Assembly: GCF_048268305.1 (NCBI RefSeq)
Contig: NZ_JBLWVT010000010.1
Coordinates: 100,578 to 164,577, forward strand
DNA: 64,000 nucleotides
Source: Pseudodonghicola sp048268305
GTDB lineage: Bacteria > Pseudomonadota > Alphaproteobacteria > Rhodobacterales > Rhodobacteraceae
Reading direction: 5' to 3'
The translations under genes and the position numbers were made by a program. The notes below the pieces were generated by a model. The model did no database searches and was not told where the DNA came from. It saw only the letters and a list, made by a program, of their open reading frames with translations. Below, one piece after another: positions 1 to 8,350 of this stretch (positions are counted from its first letter, which is position 1; every line of letters starts with the position of its first letter).

Positions 1-161
1 CGATCGGGGCGATCTCCAACACCGGCACCCGGGACGATGGCGCCGCCGAATGGACCATCCGGGTGCAGGCCTGTGATCTTAAAGTCTATCTTCGGCCCGT
101 TCCTCCCAAGGGTTTGGGCAAGACCACCTATGAGGTCGACACCATCGGTCGCTGCGACTGA
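1..161 (+). CDS. C-terminal end of an unidentified protein (partial)
   Basis: The first bases read without a stop from position 3 to a TGA at 159-161 and give about 52 residues ending in TIGRCD. The start lies outside the window. The piece is rich in Gly, Thr and Arg, has two cysteines (QACD and GRCD) and no recognisable domain. A strong terminator-like hairpin (243-273) lies downstream on the same strand, which supports a real gene end here. I cannot assign a function. Confidence 0.5.
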   Translation, partial: IGAISNTGTRDDGAAEWTIRVQACDLKVYLRPVPPKGLGKTTYEVDTIGRCD

Positions 162-242
162 AACACCTGCGCCGGAAAACCACACCGGCCATGGGATAGT
201 CCCTGCCGGTTTCAGTCCGCCGTTGCCTGCAGTCTTTCGTCG

Positions 243-275
243 AACGCGGCGCAACCTGAATGCGCCGCGTTTTGT
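243..275 (+). terminator. Rho-independent terminator
   Basis: The arm AACGCGGCGCA (243-253) pairs perfectly with TGCGCCGCGTT (261-271) around a 7-nt loop, followed by more T residues. It closes the partial plus-strand gene at 1-161 and also lies just past the 3' end of the minus-strand RTX gene, so it may stop transcription from both sides. Confidence 0.75.
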
Positions 276-286
276 GAGAAGTCGGG

Positions 287-1366
287 TTAAAGCAGGAAGT
301 CGGCGTCCACCAAGGTGAACAGGCCTTCCAGCTTGATCTGGAAGTCGGCCTTGCCGTCGCCGTCCACGTCACCCGCGATGAAGGTATTGCCTTTGCTGGT
401 CCAGGCGCGCAGCTCTCCGGCGGTGCCGGAAAAGCCGGTGTCGCCGATCAGGTCAAAGGCCTGATCGCCCCGTTGGCCGGTGTCGGCGTCGATCTTGCTG
501 AGGTTGATCACATCGCCCTCGGCCCGGTGGAAATCGGTGATCTTGTCGCCCTGCGCCTGTTTGGCGGAGGAGAAGATGAAGATATCGGCGCCCTTGCCAC
601 CGGTCAGCGTATCGGCCCCGCTGCCACCATCGAGCCTGTCCTTGCCGGCGCCACCGTTGAGGATGTCATCGTCGGCCCCGCCCAGCAACCTGTCGTTGCC
701 GGCATCGCCGAACAGGGAATCCTTGCCATTGCCGCCGTTGAGCAGATCGGCGCCGCGTCCGCCCTTCAGCGTATCGGCATCCCCCAGCCCCTTCAGCGTG
801 TCGTTGCCGCCAAGACCCGAGATGATGTTCTGGCCGGAATCGCCGATCAGCGTGTTGGCGCGTCCGTTGCCGTTCAGAATGGACGGCCCGATGCGCATCA
901 GCGTGATGGTATAGCCGAAATCGGCGACGCTGCCAGAGAGCTGCTTGTCGTAGGGGACCGAGAAGTTGACCGAGAAATAATGCGCCCCGGTCTCGGAGAT
1001 TTCGAACACATCGGAATAGAGTGATCCGTCGATATAGGTCGAGGTGCTGCCGATCACGTTCATGAGCAGCTCGACGTCCGTGCCGCTGGCGTCCTGCACC
1101 CAGGCGATCTCGTTGGAATAGAAGTTTTCCTCAACGTCGGGGGTCAGCACCAGCCGGTATTGCTCTCCCACCGTCAGATTGGCCTGATAGGTGTCATAAT
1201 CCCAAAAGGCAGACGCGCCATTCACATGGGTATAACCATGCGTGGAGCCGTTGACCGCGACGCTGCCAATATTCGCGCCGGGAATCGAGAGAAGATCGTC
1301 GATCGGCGTATAGTAATATTTGTTACCCGAAGTGTCTTTGTCCGGGGTTTCCGTAATGATACTCAT
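287..1366 (-). CDS. RTX (hemolysin-type calcium-binding repeat) protein
   Basis: A 359-residue protein with a unique N-terminal domain (about 1-160, rich in aromatic residues and Asn/Thr) followed by about eleven glycine/aspartate nonapeptides of the GGxGxDxLx type (about 163-262), such as LNGGNGKDSLFG. After these comes a serralysin-like tail with GDVDGDGKADF (332-342). Such repeats bind calcium as a beta roll once outside the cell. The protein has no N-terminal signal peptide, and RTX proteins normally leave by a type I secretion system; no secretion genes are visible nearby. A GGAGG box at 1371-1375 precedes the ATG. No protease HExxH motif is present, so the N-terminal domain may be a binding or adhesion module. 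It sits next to an IS remnant and a tRNA, which fits an accessory gene. Confidence 0.85.
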   Translation of the reverse strand: MSIITETPDKDTSGNKYYYTPIDDLLSIPGANIGSVAVNGSTHGYTHVNGASAFWDYDTYQANLTVGEQYRLVLTPDVEENFYSNEIAWVQDASGTDVELLMNVIGSTSTYIDGSLYSDVFEISETGAHYFSVNFSVPYDKQLSGSVADFGYTITLMRIGPSILNGNGRANTLIGDSGQNIISGLGGNDTLKGLGDADTLKGGRGADLLNGGNGKDSLFGDAGNDRLLGGADDDILNGGAGKDRLDGGSGADTLTGGKGADIFIFSSAKQAQGDKITDFHRAEGDVINLSKIDADTGQRGDQAFDLIGDTGFSGTAGELRAWTSKGNTFIAGDVDGDGKADFQIKLEGLFTLVDADFLL

Positions 1367-1800
1367 AATTCCTCCAATAACGGAACTCTCCGAAGGCCGA
1401 TGAGAACAGAAATTTGTTGGCCTTCAGCCGGTTAGATGTCACGAGGAGACGAGATGTCGTCAAGACTGCGATTCCTGACTTGGCCGAGTTTTGCCGACGG
1501 CTGAGCGATCGGGCCCGAAGGATGGAGCGTCGTCTTCCCCCAGCACCACCAATCCGCCGACGGCGATCAGATCATATGTTCGCGCCCATCCTGCCTCGGA
1601 TCGAAAGCATCACGATCGGCGCTCCATCCCGCCCCCTTCGGCAGGCAACCAGCACCAGACCGGCGCGCGAGGCACCCCAGTGGCCAGGAATGCGATCTCA
1701 CAAAAGCACCCGACGCACGCATGCGATGAACGATCGCCCCTGCATTCGGCTGCGACCGCAATACCGCAATCGAGCCCGGTCCCGTGACGTCGTTCACAGC
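1367..1800. other. Gene-free stretch between the RTX gene and the IS3 remnant
   Basis: Apart from the ribosome binding site of the RTX gene I see nothing that reads as a gene. Short open frames on both strands have poor composition and no recognisable motif. It is probably more decayed mobile or flanking DNA. The stretch 2061-2281 on the other side of the IS3 piece is similar. Confidence 0.5.
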
Positions 1801-2060
1801 CAGGCAGATAACGGCCCTGAGTTCGTCGCTCGGGATGTGCGGGACTAGATTGGTGCGGGGTAGGAGCGAAGACTGCTTGCATCGAGCCAAGATCACCTTG
1901 GGCGAACCGTAATTGCGAGCGCTTCAGCGCCAGACTCAAGGCGGCAACTGCTGGATGGAGAGTTCTCTCCTCTCTTCGCGACACGCAGATCATCAAGGGT
2001 GGCGCAGGCACCGCACCACGGAGCGGCCGCACAGCGCCCTATCCGAGCCACCTAGAAGGG
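1801..2060 (+). pseudogene. Decayed IS3-family transposase (C-terminal part of the DDE integrase core)
   Basis: Pieces of an IS3-type OrfB appear in order but in changing frames. ADNGPEFVARDVRD at 1804-1845 ends at a TAG where the family has Trp. GAKTACIEPRSPWANRNCER follows from 1863 in another frame, then LLDGEF near 1950, then WRRHRTTERPHSAL ending near 2044. The conserved DNGPEF and RPHSAL blocks make the family assignment secure, and at least three frame changes plus a stop make the gene non-functional. I cannot find the first half of the transposase or inverted terminal repeats, so the element is truncated. It lies between the RTX gene and the 3' end of tRNA-Thr. Confidence 0.8.
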
Positions 2061-2281
2061 ACTGCCGGGTCGCGCTTACCGCGGCCCTGCAGCAAAACCG
2101 AAGTTTGAAACGCAGAACACTTGGCCCCGCAAGGACTGTTCCAAAGGCGGCGCTCAGGCAAAAGGAACGGTACACGCCAGGCGACGCGTCGCGGCGCTTG
2201 CGCCCCAAAGTGCCCCACGACCAACCAATGCGGGAGAACACTACGATAAAACGCGATATTTTCAATATATTAGAAATGATA

Positions 2282-2357
2282 TGGTGCCCCCACACGGACT
2301 CGAACCGCGGACCTACTGATTACAAATCAGTTGCTCTACCAGCTGAGCTATAGGGGC
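2282..2357 (-). tRNA. tRNA-Thr (anticodon TGT)
   Basis: On the minus strand a full 76-nt cloverleaf can be folded. The acceptor arm GCCCCTA pairs with TGGGGGC, followed by discriminator A and an encoded CCA (complement of 2282-2284). The D arm carries GCTC/GAGC. The anticodon arm ACTGA/TCAGT encloses TTTGTAA with anticodon TGT, and the T arm contains TTCGAGT. It decodes ACA threonine codons. The decayed IS3 element lies beyond its 3' end, the side at which integrating elements commonly insert. Confidence 0.96.
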
Positions 2358-2587
2358 AATCAGGACGGCTCTGGCCAAGCCTGATCTGTCTGGTGACATT
2401 TATGTCTCCCTACCCGAAGGTGAAAAGCACCGCAAGCATCTCGAATGCAGGCAGGTGACGAAAGCGCGGGCCCGCCCGATCGTGCCAGAAAGCTGGCCAT
2501 GGCTGGAAACGGGCGATGCCAAAGCCGTTTGACGGACGGGGCCTGAAACGATAACCCGAGGACTGCCAGAGCGAGGAGGTCGCGCAC

Positions 2588-3475
2588 GTGACAGACAAGC
2601 TGCAGATCATTTTCCACACCGGCGCTCATTTCACCGATGAGGACCGGTTGCTGAGGTGCCTACTGCGCAACAAGGAAACCCTGTCCGCGCAGGGCATTGC
2701 GGTGCCCGGCCCCGGCAAGTACCGCACCCTGCTGAAAGAGACCTTCAAGGCGATGGAGTCCGCCGCCGCCTCTCCCGGGGCGCGGGATGTGCTGATCGAT
2801 GCCATTCTCGACGACGAGGTCGCCCAGCGGATGATCCTGTCGAACGAGCATTTCTTCGGCTCGCAGCGCGTTGCGGTCAGCGACGGCATGTTCTATCCCG
2901 AGGCGCCCGAGCGCATCGCCAGCCTCAAGCATCTGTTCCAGCAGGACGATGTCGAGGTCTTCATGGCGATCCGCAATCCGGCCACCTTCCTGCCGGCCGT
3001 GCTGCAGAAGGCGCCGCCCCAGCGCATCGCCGAGACGCTGGGGCAATGCGACCCGCGGCACCTGCGCTGGTCCGATCTTTTCCTGCGGATCCTCGAAGCC
3101 GCTCCGGACGTGAAACTCACCGTCTGGTGCAACGAGGATCTGCCGCTGATCTGGGGCGAACTGGTGCGCACCCTCGCCGGGCTCGACATGGATGCCAAGA
3201 TCGCCGGCAATTTCGACATGCTGTCCGAGATCATGGACCGGGAGGGCATGCAGCGGTTCCGCGCCTATCTGCATCAGAACCCCGACCTGACGATCGACCA
3301 GCGCCGCCGGGTGATCATGGCCTTTCTCGACAAATACGCCATGGACGAGGAACTGGTCGAAGAGATCGACCTGCCCGGCTGGTCCGAGACGCTGGTCGAT
3401 GAGGTGACGGCCGCCTATGAGGCCGATATCGCGCATATCGCCAGCCTGTCGGGCCTCCGCTTCCTCGCCCCCTGA
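2588..3475 (+). CDS. Sulfotransferase-like protein of unknown function
   Basis: A 295-residue cytosolic protein with a GTG start behind a GGAGG box about 9 nt upstream. The N-terminus (IIFHTGAHFTDEDRLLRC, residues 7-24) resembles the first strand and phosphosulfate-binding loop of P-loop sulfotransferases, in which HxGxxKTGTT is usual, but the Lys-Thr-Gly part is replaced by HFTDEDR. Family resemblance is weak and is an inference. The remainder is mostly helical with a run of acidic residues near the C-terminus. It precedes the molybdate genes on the same strand with a 24-bp gap, but nothing links it functionally to them. A conserved hypothetical protein of Rhodobacterales is the safest description. 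Confidence 0.6.
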   Translation: MTDKLQIIFHTGAHFTDEDRLLRCLLRNKETLSAQGIAVPGPGKYRTLLKETFKAMESAAASPGARDVLIDAILDDEVAQRMILSNEHFFGSQRVAVSDGMFYPEAPERIASLKHLFQQDDVEVFMAIRNPATFLPAVLQKAPPQRIAETLGQCDPRHLRWSDLFLRILEAAPDVKLTVWCNEDLPLIWGELVRTLAGLDMDAKIAGNFDMLSEIMDREGMQRFRAYLHQNPDLTIDQRRRVIMAFLDKYAMDEELVEEIDLPGWSETLVDEVTAAYEADIAHIASLSGLRFLAP

Positions 3476-3499
3476 TCCCCGCCCGCACCGGAGGCGCCC

Positions 3500-3892
3500 A
3501 TGCCGGACGACAGCCACACCGATGATCTGCCGAAGCTGCGGTTACGGGTGGTTTTCGCCCCAGGACGCATGCTGGGGCCCGGCAAGGCCGATCTGCTGGA
3601 ACTGATCCAGCGGAGCGGGTCGATCTCGGCCGCCGGACGCGAGATGGGGATGAGCTACAAGCGCGCCTGGTCCCTGGTCGAAGAGATGAACGCCATGTTT
3701 CGCGCGCCTCTGGTCCAGAGCGTGCGGGGGGGCGCCAAGGGAGGCGGCGCGCAGCTCACCGAAACCGGGATCACCGTGCTGGAGCAATACCGCGCGCTGG
3801 AGCGGGCCGCGGCCCAGGGCGGCCGGGCCGAGCTTGCCGCGTTACAGACGCTCTGCGCCGATCCGCCGTCCCCCGACGATATGTCCGGATGA
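3500..3892 (+). CDS. modE: ModE-like winged-helix regulator (N-terminal domain only)
   Basis: A 130-residue protein matching the DNA-binding half of ModE: LGPGKADLLELIQRSGSIS, then AAGREMGMSYKRAWSLVEEM (the helix-turn-helix and recognition helix) and the wing with LTETG. ModE proteins of enterobacteria carry two C-terminal Mop/TOBE domains that bind molybdate; these are absent here, so molybdate sensing must occur elsewhere or the protein acts without ligand. It is the first gene of the mod cluster, 77 bp before modA, and a palindrome (3923-3948) lies between them, so control of modABC is the likely role. The symbol is used for family membership; the missing sensor domain sets it apart from E. 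coli ModE. Confidence 0.85.
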   Translation: MPDDSHTDDLPKLRLRVVFAPGRMLGPGKADLLELIQRSGSISAAGREMGMSYKRAWSLVEEMNAMFRAPLVQSVRGGAKGGGAQLTETGITVLEQYRALERAAAQGGRAELAALQTLCADPPSPDDMSG

Positions 3893-3922
3893 AAACAACG
3901 CTTGCAAACCCGGAGACCGCTC

Positions 3923-3948
3923 GCGATATTCCCGAACAGATATATCGC
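3923..3948. promoter_or_regulatory. Candidate Mo-box operator in front of modA
   Basis: Between modE and modA, GCGATAT (3923-3929) is mirrored by ATATCGC (3942-3948) with a 12-nt spacer. The position, dyad symmetry and ATAT-containing arms resemble Mo-boxes bound by ModE-type regulators in Rhodobacter. The link to the adjacent regulator is inferred. Confidence 0.5.
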
Positions 3949-3969
3949 CATCTGACCGGAGGTTTCCGC

Positions 3970-4761
3970 ATGTCCCGTCCCCTGTCCCGCGCTTTGCGCA
4001 CCGCCGTCGCCTCGGCCGCCTTCGCCGCCCTTGGCGCGGTTTCTGCGCTGCAGGCGGGCACCACCACCGTCTTCGCCGCCGCCAGCCTGAAGAACGCGCT
4101 GGACGAGATCGCGGCAGATTACAAGACCGAGACCGGGAACGAAATCCTGCCCTCCTACGCCGGCAGCTCCAAGCTCGCCCGCCAGATTCAGGAAGGGGCG
4201 CCGGCGCAGATCTTCATCTCGGCCAACCCGGGCTGGATGGACACGCTGGAAAAGGACGGGCTGCTGGCTGACGGCACCCGGGTCGACCTGCTGCTGAACT
4301 CGATCGTGCTGGTCGCCGGCCCCGGTGCACCCGCCGACCTGAGCGTCAAGATCGGGCCCGACACCGATCTCGCCGCCCTGCTGGGTGACGGCCGGCTGGC
4401 GATGGCCCTGGTCGACGCGGTGCCCGCCGGCATCTACGGCAAGGCGGCGCTGACCTCGCTCGGGCTTTGGGACACAGTCGAACCGAAGGTCGCCCAGGCT
4501 GACAACGTGCGCGCCGCGCTGCGGCTGGTCGGCTCGGGCGAGGCGCCCATGGGCATCGTCTATGCCACCGACGCCGCTGCCGATACCGAGGTTCGCGTGC
4601 TCGACACCTTCCCCGCCGACAGCCACCCGGCGATCGTCTATCCGGCCGCGATCCTGAAGGAGGGCGACAGCGACGAAACCCGCGCCGTCTTCGCCTTTCT
4701 GACCGGTGATACCGCGCGCGAGATCTTCAAGCGCCACGGCTTCGGCATCGCGGGCGAATAA
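3970..4761 (+). CDS. modA: Molybdate ABC transporter periplasmic binding protein
   Basis: The start at 3970 is chosen because a GGAGG box (3957-3961) sits just before it and the protein then begins with a typical Sec signal peptide (positively charged start, hydrophobic core, Ala-rich end near residue 30). The mature 263-residue precursor shows family blocks TVFAAASLKNALDEI, SYAGSSKLARQI and EGAPAQIFISAN, the residues around the oxyanion-binding Ser pairs of ModA. It binds molybdate or tungstate in the periplasm and passes it to ModB/ModC. The gene is followed 3 bp later by modB. An ATG 81 bp upstream is in frame but would destroy the signal peptide. Confidence 0.95.
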   Translation: MSRPLSRALRTAVASAAFAALGAVSALQAGTTTVFAAASLKNALDEIAADYKTETGNEILPSYAGSSKLARQIQEGAPAQIFISANPGWMDTLEKDGLLADGTRVDLLLNSIVLVAGPGAPADLSVKIGPDTDLAALLGDGRLAMALVDAVPAGIYGKAALTSLGLWDTVEPKVAQADNVRAALRLVGSGEAPMGIVYATDAAADTEVRVLDTFPADSHPAIVYPAAILKEGDSDETRAVFAFLTGDTAREIFKRHGFGIAGE

Positions 4762-4764
4762 CGG

Positions 4765-5463
4765 ATGACGGATTGGCTCGGTCCGGCGGAATGGCAGGCG
4801 GTCGCACTTTCGCTGAAAGTCTCGCTCTGGGCCATCGGGCTGAGCCTTCCGATCGGTATCCTCGCCGCCTATGCGCTGGCGCGCTGGGAGTTTCCGGGCA
4901 AGCAGCTGCTGAACGGCGTCATCCACCTGCCCTTGATCCTGCCGCCCGTCGTCACCGGCTATCTGCTGCTGCTCAGCTTCGGACGGCGCGGGCCGGTCGG
5001 CGGCCTTCTCTATGACTGGTTCGGGTTGATCTTCGCCTTTCGCTGGACCGGCGCCGCGCTGGCGGCCTCGATCATGGCCTTCCCGCTGATGGTGCGCTCG
5101 ATCCGGCTGGCGGTGGAAGCGGTCGATCCGAAGCTGGAACAGGCCGCCGCGACACTCGGGGCGCCGAAGCTCTGGGTGTTCTTCACCGTCACCCTGCCGC
5201 TGATCCTGCCCGGGGTGATCGCCGGCGCCATCCTCGGCTTTGCCAAGGCGATGGGCGAATTCGGCGCCACCATCACCTTTGTCTCCAACATCCCCGGCCA
5301 GACCCAGACGCTGCCTTCGGCGATCTATACCTTCCTGCAGGTGCCGGGCGGCGAGGTCCAGGCGATGCGGCTGGTCCTCGTCTCGGTCATCGTCGCCATG
5401 GGGGCGCTGGCGATTTCCGAAGTGCTGGCGCGCCGCGCCGCCAAGCGGGTCTCGGGCGCATGA
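4765..5463 (+). CDS. modB: Molybdate ABC transporter permease
   Basis: 232 residues, about five membrane helices, with the ABC permease EAA-type loop (EAVDPKLEQAAATLGAPK) that contacts the ATPase and the conserved end GFAKAMGEFGATITFVSN typical of ModB. It starts 3 bp after modA and its stop overlaps the modC start (ATGA at 5460-5463), indicating translational coupling. Two copies form the membrane channel of the molybdate importer. Confidence 0.96.
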   Translation: MTDWLGPAEWQAVALSLKVSLWAIGLSLPIGILAAYALARWEFPGKQLLNGVIHLPLILPPVVTGYLLLLSFGRRGPVGGLLYDWFGLIFAFRWTGAALAASIMAFPLMVRSIRLAVEAVDPKLEQAAATLGAPKLWVFFTVTLPLILPGVIAGAILGFAKAMGEFGATITFVSNIPGQTQTLPSAIYTFLQVPGGEVQAMRLVLVSVIVAMGALAISEVLARRAAKRVSGA

Positions 5464-6548
5464 GCCTGAGCGTCGATATCACCCATCCGCTCGCCGGTTT
5501 CGACCTGAGGGTCGCCTTCGAGGCGCCCGAAGGGGTGACCGCGCTCTTCGGTCGGTCCGGCGCCGGCAAGACCACGGTGATCAACGCGGTCTCCGGCCTG
5601 CTGAAACCGCAGCAGGGGCGCATCCTGCTGGGGGGCGAGACCCTGTTCGATGCCAAGGCCCGGGTGAACCTGCCGGTCCACCGCCGGCGGCTGGGCTATG
5701 TGTTTCAGGACGGGCGGCTGTTCCCACATATGTCGGTGCGGCAGAACCTGATGTACGGCCGCCGATTTGCCCCCCGGGGCAGCAGCGGCCCCGGGCTGGA
5801 AGAGGTCGCCGATCTTCTCGGCCTCGCCGAGATGCTCGACCGCCGCCCCGGCGCGCTTTCGGGCGGGGAAAAGCAGCGCGTCGCCATCGGCCGGGCGCTG
5901 CTGTCCTGGCCGCGCATGCTGTTGATGGACGAACCCCTCGCCGCGCTCGACGCCGCGCGGAAGGAAGAGATCCTGCCCTATCTCGAACGGCTGCGCGACC
6001 GCGCCGGCCTGCCGATCCTCTATGTCAGCCATTCGGTGGCCGAGGTCGCCCGGCTGGCAACCTCGGTCGTGCTGCTCGAAGCCGGGCAAGTGGTGCGGGC
6101 CGGGCCGGCCGAACAAGTGCTGTCCGATCCGGCGCTGGTGCATCAGATCGGCCTGCGCGAGGCCGGCGCGCTGCTGTCCGCGACCGTGGCGCATCATCAC
6201 GACGACGGGCTGACCGAACTATCTGTCTCCGGCGGCCGGCTGTTCCTGCCGCATCTTGACGTGGCGCCAGGCAGCCAGACGCGGGTGCGCATCCTGGCGC
6301 AGGATGTGATGCTGGCGCTGGAGCCCCCCAACGGCATTTCCGCGTTGAACATCCTGCGCGGCGAAATCGTCACCCTGCGCGAGGGCAACGGCCCCGGGGT
6401 GATCGTTCAGATCCAGTCGGGTGAGGATCGGCTCCTGTCCCGCATCACCCGCCGCTCGGCCGAGGCGCTGCACCTCAGCCCCGGGCAAAGGGTCTATGCG
6501 GTGATCAAATCCGTCGCCATCGCCCGCAGCGATATCGGCGCCGGCTGA
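5460..6548 (+). CDS. modC: Molybdate ABC transporter ATP-binding protein with Mop domain
   Basis: 362 residues. Walker A GRSGAGKT (31-38), the Q-loop in YVFQDGRLFPHMSV, the signature LSGGEKQRVAIGRAL, Walker B LLMDEPLAALD and the switch histidine in YVSHSV are all intact. The region after about residue 290 (SALNILRGEIVTL onward) is a Mop/TOBE domain that binds oxyanion and allows feedback inhibition of transport. It is the last gene of modABC. The cluster supplies molybdenum cofactor synthesis; no molybdoenzyme gene is in the window. Confidence 0.96.
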   Translation: MSLSVDITHPLAGFDLRVAFEAPEGVTALFGRSGAGKTTVINAVSGLLKPQQGRILLGGETLFDAKARVNLPVHRRRLGYVFQDGRLFPHMSVRQNLMYGRRFAPRGSSGPGLEEVADLLGLAEMLDRRPGALSGGEKQRVAIGRALLSWPRMLLMDEPLAALDAARKEEILPYLERLRDRAGLPILYVSHSVAEVARLATSVVLLEAGQVVRAGPAEQVLSDPALVHQIGLREAGALLSATVAHHHDDGLTELSVSGGRLFLPHLDVAPGSQTRVRILAQDVMLALEPPNGISALNILRGEIVTLREGNGPGVIVQIQSGEDRLLSRITRRSAEALHLSPGQRVYAVIKSVAIARSDIGAG

Positions 6549-7441
6549 GGCACAACCACGGCCCGTGAAAAGACCCGAGGCCGCGATCGGGCGCAGACAG
6601 CGCACCGACGACATGTGGGCCCGCGTCGACAAGAGGACCGGATCCCGGGCGGGCGAGACACAGGGCGGCGGCCCCATCATGCCGCCCTTGCACATGTCAC
6701 AATCGACCCAGATGCAATCCCGGTGCCGCGAGACGCCGAGGAAGGTGGTATCGACGAAGCCGCTGGACACTTCCGGACGCCCGGGACGGGGTATGGAGCA
6801 TTCGGAATTGCGCCATGTCGCGCCGCGTGCTGGTGACAACCTCGGGCCTCCGCCCACTGCCGTAGGGCGACAAGCGCATCTGCGGCGGCTGCACCTCGCG
6901 CGGGGTTTCCCGCCAGTCGCCTTGGGGAAGACCGATGCCAGACAGGCACGAGGGGCGATCGCATTGGGGCGTGTTTCGTCATTCTCCCCGCAATCAGGCC
7001 GGGGGCGCATGTCCGGCAGGCTGCGGATGCGCTCTCCTGCCGACATTGAGGGGGCTCGCAAAGCTGTCGGCCTTTCCATCTGCCCCCACAGATGTCACGC
7101 AATCTTCCGCTGCCGGGGTTCCTGCGCATAGCACAGGCCCCAGCAACGGAAGATCCGTCATGAGCCATACCGCCCGCACTCGGAAACCGAACAAACCCTG
7201 GCTGCTCCCCCAAACAGCGCAACACATATGGGCGCAAGCGTAAGCCTGGCCCCCTGGCGCACGTGCGCCCGGATCAGTCGCGCGGGACCAAGCACGCGGG
7301 GCGTCATCCCCTCTCGGCCTACCGGTGTCCCGCCACAGCAGCACATACCAAAGCTGAAGTGCTTCATTCAGTCAAATTAAAGTATTGGATAAAAATGATA
7401 GATATCTTGAATAGTATGCCCCTCTCGTGGGACATACCGGC
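6549..7441. other. Gene-free stretch of about 890 bp with a strong inverted repeat
   Basis: No frame in this stretch gives a recognisable protein. Several overlapping open frames of 60-190 codons exist on both strands, but none has a convincing ribosome binding site or domain. The content is GC-rich until about 7360 and then AT-rich just before the LysR gene, which is probably that gene's promoter region. The notable element is the hairpin at 7102-7154, listed separately. The stretch may hold a decayed gene or a non-coding RNA. Confidence 0.5.
7102..7154 (-). repeat. Long imperfect inverted repeat, possible structured RNA
   Basis: ATCTTCCG (7102-7109) through CCTG (7121-7124) pairs with CAGG (7134-7137) through CGGAAGAT (7147-7154) around a 9-nt loop. 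Two positions mismatch on the plus strand as C-A, but as a minus-strand transcript both become G-U pairs, and there is one 2-nt bulge. That strand bias suggests an RNA hairpin read from the minus strand. No T-run follows, so it is not a simple terminator. Confidence 0.45.
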
Positions 7442-8350
7442 ATGTTTAATCTCAAACCCTTGCATCACTTCGTCCTGCTGGCGGAAACGCGCAACTTCAG
7501 TGTCGCGGCCGCACGCGCAAACCTGTCGCAGCCGGCGCTGTCGAATTCGATCAAGACCCTTGAGGCGCAGCTGGGCTTCAAGCTGTTCCAGCGCGACGAA
7601 CGCCCAGTGAAGCTGACCGCCGAAGGGCGCGAGCTCTACCCCCGCGCCAAGAACATCCTGTTCGAGGCCGGCAACCTGGATCGGCAGATCCTGGCCCTGA
7701 AGGCGGGCGATACCGGCCATGTCCGGATCGGCCTGGTGCCCACCTTCGCGGCCAGTCTGGGCGGCCGGATTCTGGCCGCCTGCCATCGGCAGGCCCCGGG
7801 GTTGAGCTTTGATGTCGAGATTTTGCAGACCAGCGGGCTGCTGCGACTGCTTGAGGCGGAAGAGCTGGAGCTGATGGTCTGCGACCTGCGCGAGATCGCC
7901 GATCCCTCAGGCCTGCAGATCACGCCGCTGATGCGCCATGGCGGCGCCTGCTATTGCCGTCCAGGTCATCCGCTGCTGTCGGGTCCCACACCGTCGCTGC
8001 ATGCGATCTTCGACTATGGGCTCGGCTCGATCCACATGCCGAAACTGCTGCTGCAGGAGCTGGCGAAACAATTCGTGCCCGCCGGCGACAAGCGGCCGTT
8101 TCTGCAACTGGCATGCGACAACGTCATGCTGCTGTGTGATCTGGCGCAGCAAAGCGATCTGGTGCTGATCACCACCCATTCCAGCGTCGAACCGGCGGTG
8201 CGGCGGGGCCTGCTGCAACGGGTCGGCCCGGATCTTGAGGGATCGACCGACTGGGCGATCGCAACGCTCATGGGGCGCGCGCCGCACCCGGGCGCACCAC
8301 GGGTGATCGAGGAGATCCTCGCCAGCACCGGCGCAGCACCCGATGCCTGA
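7442..8350 (+). CDS. LysR-family transcriptional regulator
   Basis: 302 residues from the ATG at 7442; a GTG 15 bp upstream is the alternative start. Residues 2-60 form the LysR winged helix (LKPLHHFVLLAETRNFSVAA, then LSQPALSNSIKTLEAQLG). The rest is the two-lobed effector-binding domain, with GHVRIGLVPTFAASLGG opening it. No metabolic gene is adjacent in the usual divergent position: upstream lies a gene-free stretch, downstream the convergent gapR. The target and effector therefore cannot be guessed. The last codons and stop lie in a 15-bp direct repeat (8345-8359 and 8364-8378). Confidence 0.9.
   Translation: MFNLKPLHHFVLLAETRNFSVAAARANLSQPALSNSIKTLEAQLGFKLFQRDERPVKLTAEGRELYPRAKNILFEAGNLDRQILALKAGDTGHVRIGLVPTFAASLGGRILAACHRQAPGLSFDVEILQTSGLLRLLEAEELELMVCDLREIADPSGLQITPLMRHGGACYCRPGHPLLSGPTPSLHAIFDYGLGSIHMPKLLLQELAKQFVPAGDKRPFLQLACDNVMLLCDLAQQSDLVLITTHSSVEPAVRRGLLQRVGPDLEGSTDWAIATLMGRAPHPGAPRVIEEILASTGAAPDA

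Noticed and set aside
473..1024. Plus-strand open frames opposite the RTX gene
   Set aside because: They are antisense shadows of the glycine-rich repeats.
6565..7237. Overlapping open frames on both strands after modC
   Set aside because: None has a good start signal or a motif. One minus-strand frame contains a cysteine cluster (VDCDMC), but the rest is unlike a protein.
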